From contig NZ_CALFXI010000047.1 in the NCBI RefSeq assembly GCF_937958065.1, positions 12,607 to 76,606 of the forward strand: DNA of 64,000 nt. The letters run 5' to 3'. This document shows positions 24,349 through 31,503 of the stretch, piece by piece; within the stretch, counting starts at the first letter, position 1; every line of letters starts with the position of its first letter. Position numbers and translations under genes: made by a program. The notes below the pieces were generated by a model. That model was given only the letters and a program-made list of their open reading frames with translations, searched no databases and was not told where the DNA came from. This stretch comes from an uncultured Steroidobacter sp. (GTDB taxonomy: Bacteria; Pseudomonadota; Gammaproteobacteria; Steroidobacterales; Steroidobacteraceae).

Positions 24349-25803
24349 ATGGCGCATCACGATCTCAAATCCGCGGAACGTCCGGCACCGGACCCGATCT
24401 TGACGGCGATCGCCGATTACGCGCTTTCGTATCGGATCGACAGCGAGGCTGCCTACGAGACGGCCTATTACTGCCTGATGGATACGTTGGCGTGCGGCTT
24501 TCAGGCTCTGCAGTATCCGGCCTGCACCAGGCTGCTCGGGCCGGTCGTGCCAGGCGCGGTGATGCCGGGCGGGTCGCGCGTGCCGGGCACGAGCTACGAG
24601 CTCGACCCCGTGCAGGCGGCGTTCAACATCGGCGCGATGGTGCGCTGGCTCGATTTCAACGACACGTGGCTGGCGGCGGAGTGGGGCCATCCTTCCGACA
24701 ATCTCGGCGGGATTCTCGCGGTAGCGGATTATCTGGCGCGGCGGACTGGAGCGCAGGGCAAGACGTCGTTGAGAGTCAGAGATGTGCTCACTGCGATGAT
24801 CAAAGCGCACGAGATCCAGGGCATCGGCGCGCTGGAGAACAGCTTCAACCGCGCCGGGTTGGATCATGTATTGCTGGTGCGGATCGCGTCCACCGCGGTC
24901 ACGACTGCGATGCTGGGTGGCTCGCGAGAGCAGGTGATCAACGCTGTGTCGAATGCATTCATCGATGGCGGCGCGCTGCGCACATATCGACATGCGCCGA
25001 ACACCGGATCGCGCAAGAGCTGGGCGGCCGGTGATGCGACCAGCCGGGCAGTGCGTCACGCTCTGATGGCCATGACTGGCGAGATGGGCTATCCATCGGC
25101 GATCACGGCGCCGACGTGGGGCTTTCAGGATGTGCTGATGAAGGGCAAGCCGCTGTCCTTCCCGCAGCCCTTCGGCAGTTACGTGATGGAAAACATCCTG
25201 TTCAAGATTTCCTTCCCGGCGGAGTTCCACGGCCAGACGGCGGTGGAAGCGGCGATGAAGCTGCACCCGCAGGTGCGCCGGCACATCGAGGACATCGAGC
25301 GCGTGGTGATCGAGACGCAGGAGTCGGGCGTGAGGATCATCGACAAGACCGGGCCGCTCGACAATCCGGCCGATCGCGATCACTGCATCCAGTACATGGT
25401 CGCGATTGCGTTGATCTTCGGCCGGCTGTCGGCGTCGGATTACGAGGATGCAACAGCGAGCGATCCGCGCATCGATGTCTTGAGGGAGAAGATGGTCGTG
25501 AGCGAGAACACGACGTTCACGGAGGAGTATTACGCGCCGGACAAGCGATACATCGGTAACGCGGTGCAGGTGTTCTTCAAGGACGGGACGAGAACCGAGC
25601 GAGTGCAGGTCGATGTTCCTCTCGGCCACCGCAAGCGGCGCGCGGAGGGCATGCCGGTGCTCGTGCAGAAGTTCGAGGCGTCAGTGGCAGCGCACTTCTC
25701 ACCGAAGCAGACGGAAGCGATAAAGGCGATGTTTGCGGATCGGGCCAGGCTGGAGCAGATGCCGGTGCAGGAGTTCGTTGCCGGCCTGGTCAAGATCAAG
25801 TGA
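24349..25803 (+). CDS. prpD: 2-methylcitrate dehydratase PrpD
   Basis: The 484-residue MmgE/PrpD protein has the family blocks CLMDTLACGFQAL, VRWLDFNDTWLAAEWGHPSD (active-site Asp/His region) and KSWAAGDATSRAVRHALM. It dehydrates 2-methylcitrate in the methylcitrate cycle. It belongs to the same unit as prpC. A 10-bp hairpin follows it, serving also the convergent phosphodiesterase gene. Confidence 0.92.
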   Translation: MAHHDLKSAERPAPDPILTAIADYALSYRIDSEAAYETAYYCLMDTLACGFQALQYPACTRLLGPVVPGAVMPGGSRVPGTSYELDPVQAAFNIGAMVRWLDFNDTWLAAEWGHPSDNLGGILAVADYLARRTGAQGKTSLRVRDVLTAMIKAHEIQGIGALENSFNRAGLDHVLLVRIASTAVTTAMLGGSREQVINAVSNAFIDGGALRTYRHAPNTGSRKSWAAGDATSRAVRHALMAMTGEMGYPSAITAPTWGFQDVLMKGKPLSFPQPFGSYVMENILFKISFPAEFHGQTAVEAAMKLHPQVRRHIEDIERVVIETQESGVRIIDKTGPLDNPADRDHCIQYMVAIALIFGRLSASDYEDATASDPRIDVLREKMVVSENTTFTEEYYAPDKRYIGNAVQVFFKDGTRTERVQVDVPLGHRKRRAEGMPVLVQKFEASVAAHFSPKQTEAIKAMFADRARLEQMPVQEFVAGLVKIK

Positions 25804-25841
25804 TCTCGTCGATGCGCTGAAAGGCGCCAGCGTTTTCAGAG

Positions 25842-25867
25842 AGCCGGCGGCCCCAGCGCCGCCGGCT
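25842..25867. terminator. Bidirectional terminator between prpD and glpQ
   Basis: A 10-bp perfect stem (AGCCGGCGGC with its complement, loop CCCAGC) lies between convergent genes, followed on the plus strand by GCGTTTCT. Confidence 0.65.
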
Positions 25868-25887
25868 GCGTTTCTACAGCAACGGGA

Positions 25888-27168
25888 TTACTTCAATCCC
25901 ATGCAGTTCGCGTAGTAGGTCACGGTCGCCGGCCAATCGGAGAAGATGCCGATGACGCCGACCTTGCGCGCCAGCACATCCAGCGCCTTGTACATGTCAC
26001 TGTCTTTCCGCAGCGCCCGGCCGGTCGGATCGAATGCGTAGTAGAAGCCCGCGCCCACGCCGCCGTTACGCAGGTCGGCACGCTCGAACGACCACGTGAT
26101 GATGTCGAAGCCGAAGCTCTTGATGTCGAGGGCGTACTGCGACGGCACGATCTCGTCGTTGTCGTTCACCGCCAGCAACACGCCGGTGGGCGGAGCGATG
26201 ATTTTCACGCCCTGTTTCTTGAGCTGCTTCAGCTCGGCCAGCGACAGTCGCGGGAAGCTCGGCGACGACGGATCGACGTCATCGAGATACACCGCTTGCT
26301 GGCCGAAGCGCGGCTCGTTCTTGATCCAGTACAACACGTCGCGGATGTCGAACGACTGCGGGTACACATCCTTCGGATTCACGCCCGCGGCTTTGAATTC
26401 GTCGATCATCTTCTGCGCGTAGTTTTCCTGACCGCCGAACACAGTCATCAGGCGCTCGGGATTGCCAGCTTTCAGCTCCGGCGTGTGTTTGACGCCGAGC
26501 TTTTTGTTCAGCGCGATGCTCTCGCGCAGCGTGAGCAGGGTGCCGCGGCTGTTGTAGAGATCGGTGCGGAACGATGCGGTGCCGCCGAGATACCCCTGCG
26601 CTGTGGTCGCGCTCGGGTTGGAGGCATCCATCTTGCCTTTGAGCGTCTTGAACTGGGCGAGCGTGATGTCACTGGCGCAGCACTTCGGGCTGGAGCCCGG
26701 GCCGGACCAGGGCACGGTGCACGAGCCGTTCAATTCGGTGTCGACGATGTTGGTGGTGGTGTGCAGATCGCACTCGTCGTGACGGCACACCAGCTCGCCG
26801 TCCTTGGTGAAAGTCACGTCGCATTCGACCACCCCCGCACCCTGGCGCGCGCCGGCCTCGTACGATTCCCTGGTGTGCTCCGGGAACTGCAGCGGCGCGC
26901 CGCGATGGGCAATCGAGAAATTGGACTTGTAGAACGGACCGGCCTTGCAGCTCTGCAGCTTGTCTTTCAGGCGGCTGTCGTCGAGGCCATCGATCAGAAA
27001 AAACGGGCGGTCGCCGAGTTGCACGGCGCTGCGTGAGGGCGAATGTTTGTCGTCCTGACGCTCGCCCCGGTCAGGGTCGCCGCGACCGTAGTCGCCGGCG
27101 AGCGAGGCAAAGGAACAAAGCGCAGCCAGCAAAGCCGCGGGCGCGGCCAATTGCAAGGGATGGGGCAT
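25888..27168 (-). CDS. glpQ: Exported glycerophosphodiester phosphodiesterase (GlpQ-like)
   Basis: The 426-residue protein has an N-terminal signal (LAAPAALLAALCSFASLAG), a charged linker, and the GDPD domain with IAHRGAPLQFPEHTRESY (catalytic His/Arg), VVECDVTFTKDGELVCRHD (metal-binding Glu/Asp and catalytic His), and a long insertion rich in cysteines (CTVPW, KCCASD) resembling larger periplasmic phosphodiesterases. It releases glycerol-3-phosphate from deacylated phospholipids outside the cytoplasm. The role is by family; no glpT or glpK gene is nearby. Confidence 0.88.
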   Translation of the reverse strand: MPHPLQLAAPAALLAALCSFASLAGDYGRGDPDRGERQDDKHSPSRSAVQLGDRPFFLIDGLDDSRLKDKLQSCKAGPFYKSNFSIAHRGAPLQFPEHTRESYEAGARQGAGVVECDVTFTKDGELVCRHDECDLHTTTNIVDTELNGSCTVPWSGPGSSPKCCASDITLAQFKTLKGKMDASNPSATTAQGYLGGTASFRTDLYNSRGTLLTLRESIALNKKLGVKHTPELKAGNPERLMTVFGGQENYAQKMIDEFKAAGVNPKDVYPQSFDIRDVLYWIKNEPRFGQQAVYLDDVDPSSPSFPRLSLAELKQLKKQGVKIIAPPTGVLLAVNDNDEIVPSQYALDIKSFGFDIITWSFERADLRNGGVGAGFYYAFDPTGRALRKDSDMYKALDVLARKVGVIGIFSDWPATVTYYANCMGLK

Positions 27169-27285
27169 TGAACTCTCCTGCGAATGGATGGGGAGTCCGG
27201 CGCCGCATTCTCAGAATGAGCTCGATGGGCGCTCGAACCGGCCCACAGATACGCCGGCGAAGTTCAACGCGGGTTGCGATTCGAT

Positions 27286-27312
27286 GATCGCTCGATGACA
27301 GGTCGAGCGATC
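27286..27312 (-). terminator. Hairpin downstream of the DUF3562 gene
   Basis: A 10-bp perfect stem (GATCGCTCGA with its complement, loop TGACAGG) starts 10 bases past the DUF3562 stop on the minus strand. Confidence 0.5.
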
Positions 27313-27321
27313 GCGGTGGGG

Positions 27322-27540
27322 TCAGCTGTTGGCGCGTTCCGCGTGCAGCGTATTGCGCACCAGGCGGGTGGCGATCACCGAGACGAAGGTCTTGACTCGA
27401 GCTTGCGAGTTCAGGCGAGCGTGTTCGATTTCGTAGAGCTCGCGCACATGCTCGATGGGGGCATCGCTCTCCTTGGCGAGAGCTTCGATGGCTTGCTGCT
27501 GTTTGGCCGGATCACCTGCGTTATTGCGCAAGACGGTCAT
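27322..27540 (-). CDS. DUF3562 family small protein
   Basis: The 72-residue soluble protein matches the DUF3562 pattern: AIEALAKESDAPIEHVRELY, then a charged stretch, then VKTFVSVIATRLVRNTL. The family is common in beta- and gammaproteobacteria, and its function is unknown. The fold is probably helical. GGAGGG precedes the ATG, so it is well translated. Upstream, at 27628-27644, is a perfect NtrC-type palindrome, hinting at nitrogen control. No operon partner is seen on either side. Confidence 0.8.
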   Translation of the reverse strand: MTVLRNNAGDPAKQQQAIEALAKESDAPIEHVRELYEIEHARLNSQARVKTFVSVIATRLVRNTLHAERANS

Positions 27541-27627
27541 GATCCCTCCAGAAATTGGCTGAGGCGTACATCATCGGGGGCGAATGTTAGCGCCAGTGCA
27601 GCGCGTTACCGTTAACTGCGGCATTGA

Positions 27628-27644
27628 TGCACCATCGTGGTGCA
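27628..27644. promoter_or_regulatory. NtrC-type palindrome upstream of the DUF3562 gene
   Basis: TGCACCATCGTGGTGCA matches the enteric NtrC consensus TGCACYA-N3-TGGTGCA at every fixed position and is fully symmetrical in both arms. It sits 88 bases before the DUF3562 ATG. A TGGCGC...TTCGC element between site and gene resembles a sigma54 promoter, but its GG and GC are one base too far apart. Confidence 0.45.
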
Positions 27645-27832
27645 TGGGCCCGATTTGATTTTTGTGCGGTGTCAGTCACTTGCGCCGCGTTGCTGGAGGG
27701 AGGCGGACGAGCTGTCACATTTACGGAACGCGCCGATTGCGCAAGTCAAGCAATAAGTTCCCGGTGCGCAATTCTTTCCGGCGAGTGCCGCCAGGCGATT
27801 GAATGAGGCAATCCCCGAATGCCCGGCAGGCT

Positions 27833-30049
27833 TCAAGCGGCGGTGGGTGCGCCAGTGGTGGCCGCCGGGTCGCTGCTGTTCGTTGCCGACGCTTGCGGCA
27901 ACGTGAAGTAAAAGGAGGCGCCTGCGCCGACGACGCTGTCGGCCCAGATCCTGCCGCCATAACGCTGCACGATGCGTGCAGCGGTCGCGAGGCCGATGCC
28001 GACGCCGGGGAACTCGGATGGGGTATGCATCCGTCGGAACGGCTCGAACAGGTGTTGGGCAAATTCCATGTCGAAGCCCACGCCATTGTCCCGGACCACG
28101 AACGCCGGGCCGCATTCGTCTTCCCTGCGCGCCAGCGTCACCGTGGGCTCCGCGGTCTGCGTCGTGTACTTCCATGCATTGCCCAGAAGATTGAACAGCA
28201 GGCTGCGCATCAAGCGCGGGTCGGCAAAAATCTGCGGACCACAATCGATCTGGAAGCGCACGCGGTGCTCGGGGTATTGCTGCTGCAACTCCTGAATCAC
28301 TTCGGCCGCGACTGCGTTCAGATCGACCGGACTGCATGCCAGCTCGATCTTGGTCAGCTGCGCCAGCCCGAGCATGCCTTCGATGACATCGTTCATCCGC
28401 TGCACGGACGCTTCGATGCGCTCCATGCGTTCGCGCGGCTCCTGCTCGTCGCACTGCTCGATCAGATTGCGCAACACGCCGCAATGACCAGCCATGGCAT
28501 TCAACGGTGCTCGCAGATCGTGCGCGGCCGAGGCGGTGAACTCCTCCAGATCCCGGTTCGCGAACGTCAGCTGCTGATTCATTGCCTGCAGCTCCCGCGT
28601 GCGTTCCTCCACGCGCCGTTCGAGCGATGCGGTGTGTCGCTCGATATCTTCTCGAAGCAGTGCTTGCTGGAGCGCGATCGCGAGCTGGTCGGCGATGCTC
28701 TGTGCGGCTTGAACATGCTCGTCGCGGAACGCATGCGGCCGGGTATCGATCAGTTCGAGCATCCCGAGCAGGTGCCGTTCACCTCGCAGCGGCAGACCCA
28801 GATAGGAAACGACGCCGGCCTCCTCGAGGTCCTCGAACAGCTCGGTCCGCGAGCTCATGCCGGGCAGATCATTCAGGACGATGGCGTGGCCGGAGCCGGG
28901 ATGTCGCAACGCCTCTTCATAGCTTGCGACCGAATGCACGCGAGCAACGAAGCTCGTTGCGCCGCAAGTGCCGTCTGTCAGCAAGCGATGCGCACTGGAA
29001 TCACGATCGAACACGACCACGCTGGCGCCGGCGCACGCAACCAGCCTTCGCAGATGGTCGAGCGCCTTGCCCGCGATCTCGCGAGTGGAGCGCATGCCGA
29101 GAATGGCACGATCCAGCTCGGCGACCGCTTCGAGTCGGCGCAGATGGGCGAGCAGCGCATAGTCGCTGCGCCGGACGATCTGCGCGTTCCACCACACCAG
29201 GGTCGAGAACAGCAGCATGTTCAGCACCGTGAACATCGCGAGCCGCATTTCGCTGTCATACATGCCGCGGCGCTGACCTTGCAGCAGCAGCCAGCCGATG
29301 ATCACGGGAAGCAGAATGGCCGCAGGCAGCAGCCGACGGATTTCCGCGCCGGCCCGATCCGGTGCCATGACCTGGGCTGCCAGCACGAACCGTGGATGCA
29401 CGGTCAGCACCGCTTGGGTGAGCACCAGCAGACCGACCGCTGTATGCAATGCCACGACCGAGAAGCCCGGCAACGAATACAGCGAGGTCGCCTCATAGAT
29501 GTAGCCCAGCATCATGGTGAGCGCGGTCACCATGACCAGCAGCACCATCAGTTCCATCGCCAGCCAGAGCCGGGTCAACCGGGCGGCCCAAGGCAACATC
29601 GCGATCGCGAGCAGGCTGAAGCTGAGCGCGGAAATGGGCGACATGCGCCATGGAAACACGCCCATGCGATTGGGCGGATCATGCGGTATCAGCAACAGGT
29701 CGATGCCGACGGGCGCGCGCAGCGCATAGCTCAGCAAGGTGCTGCCGGCGACCAGAAACAACGAGGCCGCGACCGCCGGCTGAACCCGGATCAGGCAACG
29801 ATTCAGCATTCCACGCCGCGGATGCGACAGCGCAGCCAGCCCCGCAAGCGATATTCCGCCCAGGATGAAACACAGCGCGGTATTCGGCTTGAGCGTGCCC
29901 ACTCCCGGTGACAGAAACTGGATGGGCTTGGACAGCCACCAGCCCATCAGCGCGGTGGCGCCCACGGCGACGCAAAGGAGCGCGATCACACGAGCGAAAG
30001 GCATCAGGACTGGCGGCGGGCCCGCGGGTCCCATCACGGCAGCGGCCAT
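27833..30049 (-). CDS. Membrane sensor histidine kinase with GAF domain
   Basis: The 738-residue protein begins with about eight hydrophobic segments (residues about 16-300), e.g. FARVIALLCVAVGATALMGW and LMVLLVMVTALTMMLGYIY, forming an MHYT/MASE-like membrane sensor of unknown ligand. A GAF domain (about 315-460), a coiled coil, and the kinase core follow: H-box FTASAAHDLRAPLNAMAG, N-box LLFNLLGNAWKYT, and G-boxes DNGVGFDM and GVGIGLATAARIV. No receiver domain is fused. It lies leftward of a FixJ-type regulator gene, separated by 354 bases, with a 16-bp conserved site in its upstream region. Confidence 0.88.
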   Translation of the reverse strand: MAAAVMGPAGPPPVLMPFARVIALLCVAVGATALMGWWLSKPIQFLSPGVGTLKPNTALCFILGGISLAGLAALSHPRRGMLNRCLIRVQPAVAASLFLVAGSTLLSYALRAPVGIDLLLIPHDPPNRMGVFPWRMSPISALSFSLLAIAMLPWAARLTRLWLAMELMVLLVMVTALTMMLGYIYEATSLYSLPGFSVVALHTAVGLLVLTQAVLTVHPRFVLAAQVMAPDRAGAEIRRLLPAAILLPVIIGWLLLQGQRRGMYDSEMRLAMFTVLNMLLFSTLVWWNAQIVRRSDYALLAHLRRLEAVAELDRAILGMRSTREIAGKALDHLRRLVACAGASVVVFDRDSSAHRLLTDGTCGATSFVARVHSVASYEEALRHPGSGHAIVLNDLPGMSSRTELFEDLEEAGVVSYLGLPLRGERHLLGMLELIDTRPHAFRDEHVQAAQSIADQLAIALQQALLREDIERHTASLERRVEERTRELQAMNQQLTFANRDLEEFTASAAHDLRAPLNAMAGHCGVLRNLIEQCDEQEPRERMERIEASVQRMNDVIEGMLGLAQLTKIELACSPVDLNAVAAEVIQELQQQYPEHRVRFQIDCGPQIFADPRLMRSLLFNLLGNAWKYTTQTAEPTVTLARREDECGPAFVVRDNGVGFDMEFAQHLFEPFRRMHTPSEFPGVGIGLATAARIVQRYGGRIWADSVVGAGASFYFTLPQASATNSSDPAATTGAPTAA

Positions 30050-30403
30050 AGTCAGCGAGGAAACATTATCGTTGTTGTTCAGGGGATCTCCTCGTCGCGG
30101 GCCGTTAGGCCTCGCTGCACCCTGGATTTTTGGAGCAGTCTAAAGAGACCGCTCATTGCCCGGAGTCCGCATCTATACGCACTGACGCGTAAGGGACAGC
30201 AGCGTGATTGTGTTCCACCGGCTGCACAAGGGGCCGAAGGAACCATGCCGGCGAGCAGAGTTTTTGCTGATTTGTATTAAGTGTCGAAAGATCTGACGAA
30301 ACCGCACCCGGCGCTGGCGATGGCCGGGGGCGATCCGAATGTTTGTTCGCCGTTTCGACAACCCTCGTCAAGAGTTTCGACGCGGCGGCATGTGCGCGCT
30401 CGA
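30050..30403. other. 354-base intergenic region upstream of the membrane kinase
   Basis: No credible gene is seen on either strand. It carries the 16-bp inverted-repeat site at 30176-30191 and AT-richer patches around 30260-30290. It should contain the kinase promoter, but I cannot name a clear -35/-10 pair. Confidence 0.5.
30176..30191. promoter_or_regulatory. Conserved 16-bp site, copy A (TACGCACTGACGCGTA)
   Basis: TACGC and GCGTA flank the core ACTGAC as an inverted repeat. A second copy at 34090 shares 12 of 16 bases (TA-x-G-x-ACTGAC-x-C-x-TA). It lies about 127 bases before the membrane kinase start. The size and symmetry fit a dimeric LuxR/FixJ-type regulator, such as the one encoded next door. 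Confidence 0.45.
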
Positions 30404-31048
30404 TTACCTGGCCGCCGTCTCGGTGCTGCCGATACTGGACTGGATGATCATGTGCATGCGGACCAGATGCGCCAGCGACTGCGCGCCCATCTTGTCCATG
30501 ATGTTGCCGCGATGAACTTCGACGGTGCGTTCGCTCAAGCCCAGATCGAGCGCGATCACTTTGTTGGCGCGTCCATCCACCACCAGCTGCAGCACTTCCT
30601 TCTCGCGGTTGCTGAGGGTGAGGAAACGGGAGCGGATGTCGGCATGCCGCCGGATGCTTTCGCGATGGTGCGCATCCTTCCTGATGGCGGCGTTGACCCG
30701 TTCGATCAGGTCCTGATGCCGGACCGGCTTTTCCAGGAAATCGAACGCGCCTTCCCGCATGGCTTCCACGACCATGGGAATGTCGGCGTGATTGGTGATC
30801 AGGATCACCGGCAGGATGCAGCCGTCCCGATTCAGATGACGTTGCAGCTCCAGGCCGCTCATCTCGGGCAGGCGCACGTCCAGGATCAACGCGCCGGGCG
30901 TGGCAGGATCGAGCTTGTCGAGAAACTGCGACGGTCGACCGTATGACATTGCGACATGGCCGGCCGCCTGCACCACCCCCGTCAGTACCTCGCGAACCTC
31001 ATCGTCGTCGTCCAGGATGTGGACAACGGGGTGCGCTGTTTTATTCAT
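30404..31048 (-). CDS. FixJ-type response regulator (receiver plus LuxR HTH)
   Basis: The 214-residue protein has a receiver domain with the acidic pocket ILDDDD near residue 11, phospho-acceptor Asp57 in ALILDVRLPEMSG, and the switch residues Thr and Lys in ILITNH and EKPVRHQ. The C-terminal LuxR domain is LSNREKEVLQLVVDG followed by RANKVIALDLGLSERTVEVH. The ATG at 31048 has GGAGAGGTGGAG upstream. It sits between two kinase genes in the same orientation, so either may phosphorylate it. A close paralogue is encoded at 50916-51563. Confidence 0.92.
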   Translation of the reverse strand: MNKTAHPVVHILDDDDEVREVLTGVVQAAGHVAMSYGRPSQFLDKLDPATPGALILDVRLPEMSGLELQRHLNRDGCILPVILITNHADIPMVVEAMREGAFDFLEKPVRHQDLIERVNAAIRKDAHHRESIRRHADIRSRFLTLSNREKEVLQLVVDGRANKVIALDLGLSERTVEVHRGNIMDKMGAQSLAHLVRMHMIIQSSIGSTETAAR

Positions 31049-31404
31049 CTCCACCTCTCCCTGATGTCCGATTCGTTTGCAGCAGTGTACATCGCGCGAA
31101 AACGCGCGGCAGCTGACGATAGTTATTTCTTCCTGCCCACCGTTGGAGCGACAACGGTGCATGCCATGGCAATGATCGGTGCAGCCCGGCGGTCGAACCC
31201 CCTCGCCGAACGCTGTAGGCGCGTTAACCACCGATTGTTGGCCCTTTCGCCTATGTCTCGTGCTGCGGCTTCAGCTCGGCGCGTGCTCGATGTTGCAACA
31301 ATTACTTGAACATGCACGCCAGCTCGTCTGGACAGATCGGCTGCCTGACCGTGCTCTCGGGATGGATTCTCGCGCTACCGGCTCGTGGCCGGGGTGAAGA
31401 AGGA
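31049..31404. other. Intergenic region upstream of the FixJ-type regulator
   Basis: This stretch holds the regulator's promoter region and a perfect 10-base palindrome TGTTGCAACA near 31290. No intact gene is supported. Its right end runs into the decayed kinase fragment. Confidence 0.4.
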
Positions 31405-31503
31405 CGCTGCGTACCGCACTCGGGCTGGCGCATTTGGGCGGAAGGCGTCGAAGGGCGCAGTGCGACGGTCTACTTCTCCATGCCCATCGCGGGCAGTGCC
31501 TGA
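31405..31503 (+). pseudogene. Remnant of a histidine kinase C-terminus (HATPase end)
   Basis: The frame ending at the TGA 31501-31503 reads RCVPHSGWRIWAEG, then VEGRSATVYFSMPIAGSA. This lines up without gaps with the common kinase ending R-I-V-E-R-H-G-G-R-I-W-A-E-G-V-x-G-x-G-A-T-x-Y-F-S-L-P-I-A. Upstream the ATP-binding G-boxes are missing or out of frame. A 63-codon frame from an ATG at 31312 is open, but its first half matches nothing. The end overlaps the last 34 bases of the convergent hybrid kinase. I read it as a decayed kinase tail. Confidence 0.45.

Noticed and set aside
27541..27626. Sigma54 promoter for the DUF3562 gene
   Set aside because: TGGCGC and TTCGC are close to consensus, but the GG-to-GC spacing is 11 rather than the required 10 bases.
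27666..27681. Third copy of the 16-bp ACTGAC site
   Set aside because: It keeps the core but fits only about 11 of 16 positions and lacks both outer TA pairs; mentioned only as a weak relative.
27803..29911. 702-codon open frame opposite the membrane kinase
   Set aside because: Histidine/glutamine/arginine-rich shadow of a verified kinase gene.
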